Shown here: positions 1 to 5,665 of the stretch, in pieces
How the letters are laid out: each line of letters opens with the position of its first letter
How positions within the stretch are numbered: the first letter of the stretch is position 1
Source: JANPPS01 sp031428635
GTDB lineage: Bacteria; Pseudomonadota; Alphaproteobacteria; Acetobacterales; Acetobacteraceae
Direction: 5' to 3'
NCBI GenBank assembly: GCA_031428635.1
Contig: JANPPS010000053.1
Coordinates: 1-7,662 of the forward strand
Length of the DNA: 7,662 nucleotides
Notes under the pieces: model-generated
Seen by the model: the letters and a program-made list of their open reading frames with translations, nothing else
What the model was told of the DNA's origin: nothing
The model's database searches: none
Program-made: the position numbers and the translations under genes

Positions 1-586
1 GGGCCGGCTGCCGCAGGTGCTGGAGGGTATCGCCGCAGCCAGCCGCGCCGGACTACATGTAAAGATCAACACGGTGGCGCTACGGGGTGAGAACGAGGAC
101 GAGCTCGGCGACCTGCTGGCCTGGTGCGGCGATCAGGGTCATGACCTGTGCTTGATCGAGACCATGCCGTTGGGCGACGTGGCCGGCGACCGTACGGACC
201 ACTACCTGCCGCTATCGACCGTCCGCGCCCGGTTGCAACAGCGGTACACGCTGACGCCCAGCAGTCATATAACCGGCGGGCCGGCCCGGTACTATGACGT
301 GGCGGAGACGGGGGGACGTATCGGCTTCATCACGCCGCTCACTCATAATTTCTGCGAAAGCTGCAACCGCGTGCGGCTGACGTGTACGGGCACGTTGTAT
401 TTGTGCCTGGGTCAGGACGATCATGCGGATCTGCGCCGGGTATTGCGGTCCGATGGTGATGATGCCGGACTGGAGGCCGCGATTAGGGCGGCGATCGCGC
501 AAAAGCCGCTTGGGCATGATTTTGTCATCGATCGCCGCGGCGCTGCCCCCGCTGTGCAACGTCACATGAGTATGACAGGCGGTTAA
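1..586 (+). CDS. moaA: GTP 3',8-cyclase MoaA, C-terminal part (5' end outside window)
   Basis: MoaA is a radical-SAM enzyme that, with MoaC, turns GTP into cyclic pyranopterin monophosphate, the first step of molybdenum cofactor synthesis in the cytoplasm. The reading frame is open from base 2, so the start codon and the N-terminal SAM-binding cluster motif lie upstream; 194 codons are visible. The C-terminal 4Fe-4S cluster that binds GTP is seen as C-x2-C-x13-C: Cys codons at 353, 362 and 404, inside NFCESCNRVRLTC. Other family marks are VKINTV near the start, IETMPLG, GGPARYY and GFITPLTHNFC. The protein ends in Gly-Gly, and the MoaA C-terminal GG tail is known to reach the active site and be needed for activity. 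The next gene starts 2 bp after the TAA stop. Nothing suggests damage in the visible part. Confidence 0.96.
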   Translation, partial: GRLPQVLEGIAAASRAGLHVKINTVALRGENEDELGDLLAWCGDQGHDLCLIETMPLGDVAGDRTDHYLPLSTVRARLQQRYTLTPSSHITGGPARYYDVAETGGRIGFITPLTHNFCESCNRVRLTCTGTLYLCLGQDDHADLRRVLRSDGDDAGLEAAIRAAIAQKPLGHDFVIDRRGAAPAVQRHMSMTGG

Positions 587-588
587 TA

Positions 589-1983
589 ATGGCTACGACT
601 GCGACCGATCCGGCGGACATGGATGCCGCCACGCTCGTTCACGCCTACGCCCGTCGCACGCTCAGCCCGACCGAAGCACTACAGGCCATTACCGAGCGCA
701 CCGCCCGGTATAACCCGCGCATCAACGCCTTCGCCGTGCTGAACCCGGGCGCCCCGCGGCAGGCGATCGAGAGCGGGCGGCGCTGGGCGGCCGGGCGTCC
801 ACTCGGTCCGCTCGATGGCGTGCCGGTTACGATCAAGGACCTGATCGACGTCGCCGGCCTGCCGACCCGGCGCGGTAGCCGCACGACGCCGGCCACCGCC
901 GCGGCCGACGACGCGCCAGCGGTGCTGGGGCTGCTGGGGCAGGGCGCGGTGCTGTTTGGTAAGACGACGACGACCGAGTTCGGCTGGAAATCGCCTGGGG
1001 ACTGCCCGCTGCATGGAATTACGCGTAATCCGTGGAACACGGATACCAGCCCGGGTGGGTCGTCCTCGGGTGCGGCGGCGGCATGTGCGGCGGGGTTCGG
1101 GCCGCTGCATCTGGGTACCGACGCAGGGGGGAGCATCCGTATCCCCGCCGCGTGGTGCGGGGTCGTAGGATTAAAGCCGACGTTCGGCCGGGTACCGCAA
1201 TGGCCGCTGGGCGCATTCGGCCACGTGGCTGCGGCCGGGCCGATCACCCGCACGGTGCGGGATGCGGCGCTGATGCTGGGGGTGTTGGCGCGACATGACC
1301 CGCGCGACCCATTCTGCCTGCCAGACGCGCCACAGGATTGGACGACCGGGCTAGAGGACGGGGTGGCCGGCCTACATGTTTGCGTGCTGCGGCGCCCGGG
1401 ATTTGATGCACCCGTCGATGCGGCGGGCGTCGCAGCCGTGGAGGAGGCGGCGCAGGTCCTGGCCGACGCGGGCGCTACGATCCATGACGACGATCCTGGC
1501 CTGCCGGATATGGGCGCCGCATTTCGCCGGGTGTGGCAGGCGGCGCTGGCCACGCTGGTCGCGACGATGACGGAGGCGCAGCGGGCAATGATCGATCCCG
1601 GCCTGCGTGAGACGGCAGCCGGTGCCCTGGATGGTGCCGCGCTGATGGCGGCGGAGGCCGACCGGGTACTGGCGGCGCACCGGATGGCGATGCACCACTT
1701 GCGCTACGACCTGATCTTGTGTCCCACCGTGCCGTGTGGGCCGCCGCGGGTTGATGCGCTGCTGACCGACGCGCCGGGTCTGCTGCTGACGGACTGGGCG
1801 CCATGGACATTCGCGTTCAACATGACCCGGCAGCCGGCGATCACCGTGCCGTTCGGGTTCGCCGGCGGCGCCCCCCGCAGCGTGCAGGTCGCGGCCGCGA
1901 TGTATCGGGATGGCGTGGCGTTACGTGCCGCGCGGGTGCTGGAGCAGGCAATGCCGGCCGGGCGGGCGCCGATAACCGGCTAG
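589..1983 (+). CDS. Amidase-signature family hydrolase (GatA/FAAH-like fold)
   Basis: A 464-residue member of the amidase signature family, cytoplasmic Ser-cisSer-Lys hydrolases of amide bonds. The triad is complete and correctly spaced: Lys83 in VTIKDLID, cis-Ser158 in PGGSSSG, and nucleophile Ser182 in GTDAGGSIRIP. The spacings of 75 and 24 residues equal those of FAAH K142/S217/S241 as I remember them. GLKPTFGRVP follows, as usual. The substrate cannot be told: the length fits stand-alone amidases such as acetamidase or indoleacetamide hydrolase types, and no gatB or gatC is adjacent, so I do not call it GatA. The ATG lies 2 bp after the moaA stop, with AGGCGG at 577-582 as a likely ribosome binding site, so coupling to moaA is likely. 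Its TAG stop overlaps the stop of the convergent lipoprotein gene. A long reverse-strand frame across it is a GC-bias shadow. Confidence 0.93.
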   Translation: MATTATDPADMDAATLVHAYARRTLSPTEALQAITERTARYNPRINAFAVLNPGAPRQAIESGRRWAAGRPLGPLDGVPVTIKDLIDVAGLPTRRGSRTTPATAAADDAPAVLGLLGQGAVLFGKTTTTEFGWKSPGDCPLHGITRNPWNTDTSPGGSSSGAAAACAAGFGPLHLGTDAGGSIRIPAAWCGVVGLKPTFGRVPQWPLGAFGHVAAAGPITRTVRDAALMLGVLARHDPRDPFCLPDAPQDWTTGLEDGVAGLHVCVLRRPGFDAPVDAAGVAAVEEAAQVLADAGATIHDDDPGLPDMGAAFRRVWQAALATLVATMTEAQRAMIDPGLRETAAGALDGAALMAAEADRVLAAHRMAMHHLRYDLILCPTVPCGPPRVDALLTDAPGLLLTDWAPWTFAFNMTRQPAITVPFGFAGGAPRSVQVAAAMYRDGVALRAARVLEQAMPAGRAPITG

Positions 1984-2165
1984 TAGCGCCAGCGATGCCA
2001 GCCCCATCCGCCCGCGACCACCACCGGTCGTGGCCCGCCATAGACGGGGTAGGCGGCCGGGTAGGCGGCATAGGGACCCGGGTACACGCAGCCGGTCAAT
2101 GCACCACACAGAATAATCGTCACTAGAATCGCGGGTGCCAACTTGGCGAGTACGGTGCGGGCCAT
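1980..2165 (-). CDS. Small Tyr/Pro-rich lipoprotein, function unknown
   Basis: A 61-residue protein with a lipoprotein signal peptide: MARTVLAK, a hydrophobic stretch at 9-24, then the lipobox Leu23-Thr-Gly-Cys26, so Cys26 should be lipidated and cleaved by signal peptidase II. The mature part is only 36 residues and strikingly aromatic: Tyr28, 32, 35, 39, 42 and 61 with prolines (PYAAYPAAYPVYGG), then a Gly/Trp/Arg tail, GGWGWHRWRY. Small lipoproteins of this look are common in alphaproteobacteria, but I know no defined function. The start is well supported by AGGA (2174-2177) 8 nt upstream of the ATG. It lies 95 bp downstream of the response regulator on the same strand and may share its transcript. 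Position +2 after the lipidated Cys is Val-Tyr rather than Asp, so outer-membrane delivery is the default inference. Confidence 0.82.
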   Translation of the reverse strand: MARTVLAKLAPAILVTIILCGALTGCVYPGPYAAYPAAYPVYGGPRPVVVAGGWGWHRWRY

Positions 2166-2197
2166 TCGAGTTTTCCTGTCAAATCACAGGCACTCGA
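2166..2197 (-). promoter_or_regulatory. Leader hairpin covering the lipoprotein ribosome binding site
   Basis: Directly before the lipoprotein ATG the transcript can fold as two stacked 5-bp stems: outer UCGAG (2193-2197) with CUCGA (2166-2170), inner CCUGU (2186-2190) with ACAGG (2175-2179), a UG/AAAA internal loop and a 6-nt apical loop. The inner stem contains most of the Shine-Dalgarno AGGA, and the outer stem abuts the start codon. It could lower or condition translation. The pairing is seen in the sequence; the regulatory role is inferred, and short stems can occur by chance. Confidence 0.4.
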
Positions 2198-2260
2198 CAT
2201 AGCGCATCGTTTGGCCGCCGGGGGCGAATGTCGAGGTTCGATACCGCCCGTTACGGTTTG

Positions 2261-2626
2261 CTACCCGGCCGGGGCGGTGCCAAGCAAACGCTGCGCCGCA
2301 CGGCACAAATCTTCGGGCGCATACGGCTTGCCGATGTACAAGTCATGCGGCGAAACGGGCGAGTGCTCAGCAGGACGGCCGGACATATAGATGATCGGCA
2401 ACGCCGGCTGCCTCGTCCGTGCGGCACGGGCCAGGTCGGTGCCGTTCATCGTGCCCGGGAGTTGGATGTCGGTGATCAAAAGATCGAACGACCCGCTCTG
2501 CACAAGCTGCAGGGCGACGTCCGCTGTCTCCGCATCCGTGACGGCGAACCCGGCATCGATCAGGGCCTCGGTCAGCGACAGGCGGATCAGGAACTCGTCT
2601 TCGACGACTAGGATGCGCGCTGGCAT
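2261..2626 (-). CDS. Single-domain response regulator (CheY/FixJ-type receiver)
   Basis: A 121-residue stand-alone receiver domain with no output domain. Key residues are all present: acidic pair Glu9-Asp10 in ILVVEDE, phosphoacceptor Asp53 in LLITDIQLPG, Ser82 at the switch position in YMSG, and Lys100 in GKPY. The TDIQLPG plus MSG plus KPY pattern resembles receivers paired with HWE/HisKA2-type sensor kinases in alphaproteobacteria. It would act by phosphotransfer or protein contact in the cytoplasm, since no DNA-binding domain follows. I start it at the ATG at 2624-2626, which has AAGGGA (2632-2637) 5 nt upstream. An in-frame ATG at 2686 would add 20 residues foreign to the fold and lacks a binding site. 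No kinase gene is within the window. The lipoprotein gene follows on the same strand; a divergent secreted propeller gene lies upstream. Confidence 0.92.
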   Translation of the reverse strand: MPARILVVEDEFLIRLSLTEALIDAGFAVTDAETADVALQLVQSGSFDLLITDIQLPGTMNGTDLARAARTRQPALPIIYMSGRPAEHSPVSPHDLYIGKPYAPEDLCRAAQRLLGTAPAG

Positions 2627-2783
2627 GGGAGTCCCTTCGTCTGAACCTAAATATTTCTTAGCGAATGAAAACGTTCGGATCAACAATTTTGTTCGTTGCT
2701 AACGAAAGTATCGAACTTGAAGAGCGGACTTCACAGATCAGGTGAAGGTCGGGCATAAGAAAGCTGTCCGCGGAGGGCCCTTC
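2627..2783 (+). promoter_or_regulatory. Divergent intergenic control region with an inverted repeat
   Basis: This gap separates the leftward response regulator from the rightward propeller gene and must hold start signals for both. Bases 2641-2710 are clearly AT-richer than the surroundings. A perfect inverted repeat, TTCGTT (2692-2697), GCT, AACGAA (2701-2706), has the size of a dimeric repressor site. A weaker CGAA/TTCG pair lies at 2662-2665 and 2674-2677. A poor sigma70-like match for the leftward gene is TTGATC, 17 nt, TAAGAA. I found no EcfG-type GGAAC/CGTT pair with the right spacing. GGAGGG at 2772-2777 is the ribosome binding site for the propeller gene. Confidence 0.4.
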
Positions 2784-3707
2784 ATGCGCATCGCGATCAT
2801 TCTGTTTCTGTTACTTGTTACCTCTGCCCGGGCGCAGCCGATGGCGATCGTCGTTAACTCCGGCGATGCAACGCTCAGTGTGCTCGACATGGCCGGCAAC
2901 GAGCTGCGCCGCATTCCCGTATTGCGTGAGCCGCATCACCTGATGCTAAGCCCCGACCGGTCGGAGCTGTTGGTGGGGGATGCGGGTGGAAACGAGATGC
3001 TTTTCCTCGATCCGCGTACGGGGGCAATCAAGCGGCGGGCGCCCGTGGCCGATCCGTATCAGCTGGGGTTCAGCCCGGACGGCAAATGGCTGGTGGTGAC
3101 GGGATTGGCGCGCAACCAGGTCGACGTGCTGGACGCGAGCACGCTGGCGCTGGTGCACCGGTTTCCGGCCCGCACAATGCCAAGCCACCTGGCCTATGCC
3201 CCCGATAGCAGCGTTGTGTACGTGACGTTGCAGGGCGCTAATCAGGTGGCGGCGTACGATTTGCGGCGTCAGGTCGAGTTGTGGCGGGCCGACGTGGGGC
3301 AGACCCCGGCCGGCATTATGTGGCTGGACGGGCGGCTACTGGTCGCCAACATGGGGTCCGACCATTTTGCGGTCGTTGACCCGACCGATGGGCGGGTCGA
3401 GCGTCGGGTGCGGACGGGCAGGGGGGCGCACCAGCTGTTCCTGTCGCCGGACCGGCAGACGTTATGGGTCAATAACCGCGTCGATGGGACGACAGTGGCA
3501 CTCGATCCTCACACGTTCGATATCCGCCGGGTCTATCGCGTGCCTGGCGGTCCGGACTGCATCGACTTCGCGCCCGACGGCACGCTGTGGATCACGCAGC
3601 GTTTCATCCAAAAGGTTGGCGTGCTGGACCCAGTCAGCGGCGCGTTACGGTCATTTCCGGTCGGGCGGTCCCCGCATGGCGTTTTCCTAACGGCGAACAT
3701 GCGATGA
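2784..3707 (+). CDS. Secreted seven-bladed beta-propeller (YncE/YVTN-like)
   Basis: A 307-residue exported protein. Residues 1-17 form a Sec signal peptide (MRIAIILFLLLVTSARA, with an Ala-x-Ala cleavage site before Gln18), so the mature protein should be periplasmic or extracellular. The rest is seven repeats of about 40 residues starting near 20, 56, 97, 139, 181, 221 and 263. Each has a (S/A)PD(G/R) turn or a variant, a strand such as LLVGD, WLVVTG or VVYVTL, and a xVxVLDxxT strand, as in YVTN/YncE propellers. Histidines recur at equivalent blade ends (PHHL, SHL, AHQL, PHGV). Such propellers usually bind partners or ligands; no enzymatic motif is visible. The start at 2784 is fixed by GGAGGG 6 nt upstream and by the signal peptide; an in-frame GTG at 2742 adds 14 residues before it and is less likely. 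Its stop overlaps the next start as ATGA. Confidence 0.9.
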   Translation: MRIAIILFLLLVTSARAQPMAIVVNSGDATLSVLDMAGNELRRIPVLREPHHLMLSPDRSELLVGDAGGNEMLFLDPRTGAIKRRAPVADPYQLGFSPDGKWLVVTGLARNQVDVLDASTLALVHRFPARTMPSHLAYAPDSSVVYVTLQGANQVAAYDLRRQVELWRADVGQTPAGIMWLDGRLLVANMGSDHFAVVDPTDGRVERRVRTGRGAHQLFLSPDRQTLWVNNRVDGTTVALDPHTFDIRRVYRVPGGPDCIDFAPDGTLWITQRFIQKVGVLDPVSGALRSFPVGRSPHGVFLTANMR

Positions 3708-4645
3708 TTGATCCGTTCAGCCTGGCGGCCGGGTGGCTGCAGGAACAGGTCCTATTGCCGCTGCTATACGGCGTCGGTCTGATGCAGTGGGAGGAGATCT
3801 CGTTCGGTTGGGCGCTGTTCGCCTGCTATGGCCTGGCGCAGGTGGCGCTGACGCTTGCCGTGTGTATGCCGTTGGAACGCTGGCGGCCCGTCGAGCACTG
3901 GCCGGATGCGAAGGCCGTGTGGGTCGACGTGCTGTACACCGTCATCAGCCGAGTCGGGGTGCTGCCGCTGGTGACGTTCGTGCTGTTCTATCAGCTGCAG
4001 GCGGGGCTGACAGGGTGGCTCGCGGACCACTCCTACGTCGCACCGACGCTGGAGCGGCTGGTGCCGGCGCTGCTGGGGCATCACTTGCTGACGTTCTTCA
4101 TCTACGCCGTGGTGCTCGATTTCGCCGAGTACTGGCGGCACCGGTTTTCGCACCGGTTCGGCTGGTGGTGGGCGCTGCACTCCCTGCATCACGCGCAGCG
4201 GCAGATGACATTTTGGTCGGACGACCGCAATCACCTGATCGACGACGTAATCGGCTTCGTTTGGTTTATGGCGATCGGTCTGCTGATCGGCATTCCGCCG
4301 CTGCAATTTCCGCTGCTGGTGCTGCTGCTGCGGTTTGTGGAAAGCCTGTCACATGCTAATACGCGCGTGTCATTCGGGTGGCTGGGTGAGCGGCTCCTGG
4401 TCTCTCCCCGTTTCCATCGCGCGCATCACGGCGTACTGGCGGCGGGGCAGCGGTCGGTAAACTATGGCGCGATCCTACCATGGTGGGACGTGCTGCTCCG
4501 GACGGCTGATTTTGACCGCGCGTACGTGAAGACGGGCGACCCCGGCGCGGAGGAGGCGTTGGCGACCGGCACGTATTTTCAGCAGCAGGCGGCCGGGCTG
4601 CGGCGGATGGCGCGTATGGCAGGGTGGGTACGGTCGACGCGGTAG
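3704..4645 (+). CDS. Sterol desaturase / fatty acid hydroxylase family membrane di-iron enzyme
   Basis: A 313-residue integral membrane oxidase or hydroxylase of the fatty acid hydroxylase superfamily, which uses a histidine-bound di-iron centre and O2 on lipid substrates. The His boxes are intact: His146-x3-His150 (WRHRFSH), His159-x2-His162-His163 (HSLHH), His217 (SLSHANT) and His238-x2-His241-His242 (FHRAHH). Hydrophobic segments lie near residues 34-54, 76-98, 121-140 and 182-213, placing the His boxes on the cytoplasmic face, as is usual. The start at 3704 overlaps the propeller stop (ATGA, 3704-3707), so translational coupling explains the weak ribosome binding site. A longer frame from 3587 would read inside the propeller gene and is rejected. 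The substrate is unknown: sterol-like, hopanoid, carotenoid, fatty acid or ether-lipid substrates all occur in this superfamily. Confidence 0.92.
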   Translation: MIDPFSLAAGWLQEQVLLPLLYGVGLMQWEEISFGWALFACYGLAQVALTLAVCMPLERWRPVEHWPDAKAVWVDVLYTVISRVGVLPLVTFVLFYQLQAGLTGWLADHSYVAPTLERLVPALLGHHLLTFFIYAVVLDFAEYWRHRFSHRFGWWWALHSLHHAQRQMTFWSDDRNHLIDDVIGFVWFMAIGLLIGIPPLQFPLLVLLLRFVESLSHANTRVSFGWLGERLLVSPRFHRAHHGVLAAGQRSVNYGAILPWWDVLLRTADFDRAYVKTGDPGAEEALATGTYFQQQAAGLRRMARMAGWVRSTR

Positions 4646-4946
4646 GGGACCTGACCCGGGTGTTACGCGCGGCAACCGGGTCGCCACCTGCACGTGATCG
4701 AGGGCGTCTGCGATGTGCCCTGTCTGAGGTGTGAGCCCGAACGCCGTGCGTGAAACACGAGATCACGAGCGTCCCGAACTTTCGCATTGTGTCCCATGTC
4801 CGGGCTGCCCATGGCCTAAGTCGGCCGGTACGCGTGCGACAACCACATACAAACTACAGTAGTCGTCACACGGACAGTAGCGGCCGATCAGTTACTCACT
4901 TACGCCGGGTTTTCAGAGCCTCGGGTTCAGTTGCGCTAAAATAGTG
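4646..4946. other. Convergent intergenic gap without a convincing gene
   Basis: About 300 bp between the ends of the hydroxylase gene (+) and ppa (-). The longest forward frame, GTG at 4750 to 4944 (64 codons), has no ribosome binding site and no recognisable protein features, so it is not called. Bases 4840-4940 are AT-richer than the neighbourhood and hold an 11-bp palindrome, ACTACAGTAGT (4853-4863). A 7-bp inverted repeat lies at 4653-4682 and is listed separately. Confidence 0.5.
4653..4682 (+). repeat. Inverted repeat just after the hydroxylase gene
   Basis: GACCCGG (4653-4659) and CCGGGTC (4676-4682) are a perfect 7-bp inverted repeat around a 16-nt loop, 7 bp after the hydroxylase stop. 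It could protect or end that mRNA, but no T-run follows, so it is not called an intrinsic terminator. Confidence 0.35.
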
Positions 4947-4971
4947 GGCGACGGGGCGCTACCCCATCGCC
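4934..4971 (-). terminator. Putative intrinsic terminator of ppa, overlapping its stop codon
   Basis: Read on the minus strand, GGCGATGGGG (4971-4962) pairs with CCCCGTCGCC (4956-4947), a 10-bp GC-rich stem with one U-G pair, around the loop UAGCG. The sequence continues CACTATTTTAG, a moderate U-rich tail. The ppa stop codon TAG (4961-4959) begins the loop, so the last ppa codons form the 5' arm. Stem and tail are seen; termination is inferred, and the tail is weaker than in classic examples. Confidence 0.6.
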
Positions 4972-5480
4972 GCGATCGACTTCACAATCACGGCCTCTGC
5001 CGCGGCGCGATCGGCCCAGCCGGTCACCTTCACCCACTTGCCTGGCTCCAAATCCTTGTACCGGGTAAAAAAGTGTTCGATTTGCTGACGTACGATCAGC
5101 GGCAGGTCCTCGACTGCATGGACGTCGGTGTACATCGTATGGATCTTATCGTGCGGCACGCAGATGATCTTCTCGTCATTGCCGCCCTCATCTTCCATCA
5201 TCAGCATACCGATCGGGCGGCAGCGGATAACGGCGCCAGGGACGATCGGGCCGGGCGCCAGCACCAGCGCATCGGCCGGGTCACCATCATCGGCCAGGGT
5301 GCCGGGGATGAAGCCGTACGCGGCCGGGTAGGCCATGGGGGTGAACAGAAAGCGGTCGACGAAGATGGCGCCGCTATCCTTGTCGATCTCGTACTTGACC
5401 TGGCTGCCCTGCGGGATTTCGATCACGACGTTGATGTCGTGCGGGGCCGCGCGGCCGGTTGGGATCTTGCTTACGTCCAT
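4959..5480 (-). CDS. ppa: Inorganic pyrophosphatase, family I
   Basis: A 173-residue soluble Mg2+-dependent pyrophosphatase that hydrolyses PPi to two phosphates and so drives biosynthetic reactions forward in the cytoplasm. Nearly every active-site residue matches E. coli Ppa by position: Glu21, Lys29, Glu31, Arg43, Tyr51, Tyr55, Asp65, Asp67, Asp70, Asp97, Glu98, Asp102, Lys104, Tyr141 and Lys142. The family signature reads DGDPADALVL; Ala69 sits where a larger aliphatic residue is usual, which should be tolerated. The length is typical for bacterial family I. The ATG has AGGA (5489-5492) 8 nt upstream. A sigma70-like promoter and an overlapping terminator suggest that it is transcribed alone. 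Confidence 0.98.
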   Translation of the reverse strand: MDVSKIPTGRAAPHDINVVIEIPQGSQVKYEIDKDSGAIFVDRFLFTPMAYPAAYGFIPGTLADDGDPADALVLAPGPIVPGAVIRCRPIGMLMMEDEGGNDEKIICVPHDKIHTMYTDVHAVEDLPLIVRQQIEHFFTRYKDLEPGKWVKVTGWADRAAAEAVIVKSIAAMG

Positions 5481-5507
5481 CGGTACAATCCTTCGTCAAC
5501 GCGCGGG

Positions 5508-5536
5508 ACCATAGTGACGCTGCTGGCCCTTGCCAA
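5508..5536 (-). promoter_or_regulatory. Sigma70-like promoter of ppa
   Basis: On the minus strand, TTGGCA (5536-5531), a 17-nt spacer and TATGGT (5513-5508) match the -35 and -10 consensus in 5 of 6 and 4 of 6 positions. Transcription would start near 5501, giving a leader of about 20 nt with the ribosome binding site in place. Position and spacing support it; there is no experimental evidence. Confidence 0.55.
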
Positions 5537-5559
5537 TCGGCCCCCTAACCGGGCATGGA
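5530..5559 (+). promoter_or_regulatory. Possible promoter of the tRNA-ettA transcript
   Basis: TTGCCA (5530-5535) is a fair -35 box, and 18 nt later CATGGA (5554-5559) is a weak -10 (2 of 6). It would start transcription a few bases before the tRNA. The -35 is almost the same bases as that of ppa on the other strand. Weak; offered because some start signal is needed here. Confidence 0.25.
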
Positions 5560-5570
5560 TCACGTCGGCC

Positions 5571-5647
5571 GCGCCTGTAGCTCAGTTGGTTAGAGCGGGC
5601 CGCTCATAACAGCTTGGTCGCGGGTTCGAGTCCTGCCAGGCGCACCA
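5571..5647 (+). tRNA. tRNA with CAU anticodon (elongator Met or Ile2)
   Basis: A full 77-nt cloverleaf with encoded CCA (5645-5647). Acceptor stem GCGCCTG/CAGGCGC is perfect; D stem GCTC/GAGC is perfect, with the loop AGTTGGTTA; T arm is GCGGG-TTCGAGT-CCTGC with one G-U; discriminator A73 is at 5644. The anticodon loop CTCATAA puts CAT at 5605-5607. It is not initiator tRNA: position 1 pairs (G1-C72), and the three G-C pairs before the anticodon are missing. The acceptor pairs C4-G69 and C5-G68 are ones I recall as favouring TilS, which makes lysidine at C34 and turns the tRNA into an AUA-reading tRNA-Ile2; I therefore lean to Ile2, but Met is not excluded. The anticodon stem has a C30-A40 mismatch and a G27-T43 pair. 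The ettA start lies 18 bp downstream. Confidence 0.93.
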
Positions 5648-5665
5648 CCAGATAACGGAGCCCAA

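Noticed and set aside
645..1553. 302-codon open frame on the minus strand opposite the amidase
   Set aside because: Low-complexity Ser/Pro/Arg/Ala product with no motif, lying opposite an intact catalytic gene; a GC-bias shadow.
2243..2278. ACCGCCC/GGGCGGT inverted repeat at the end of the response regulator gene as a terminator
   Set aside because: The loop is 22 nt and no U tract follows on the minus strand, so chance in GC-rich DNA is as likely.
2627..2686. 20-residue N-terminal extension of the response regulator
   Set aside because: The extra residues precede a canonical receiver start, lack a binding site and cover the AT-rich promoter region.
3587..3703. N-terminal extension of the hydroxylase
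   Set aside because: It reads out of frame through the conserved last blade of the propeller; the ATGA-overlap start at 3704 gives a normal family N-terminus.
4750..4944. 64-codon forward frame in the convergent gap
   Set aside because: GTG start, no ribosome binding site, no recognisable protein features, and it ends inside the ppa terminator region.
4944..5609. 221-codon forward frame opposite ppa
   Set aside because: It is antisense to a fully conserved pyrophosphatase and runs into the tRNA; the product looks random.
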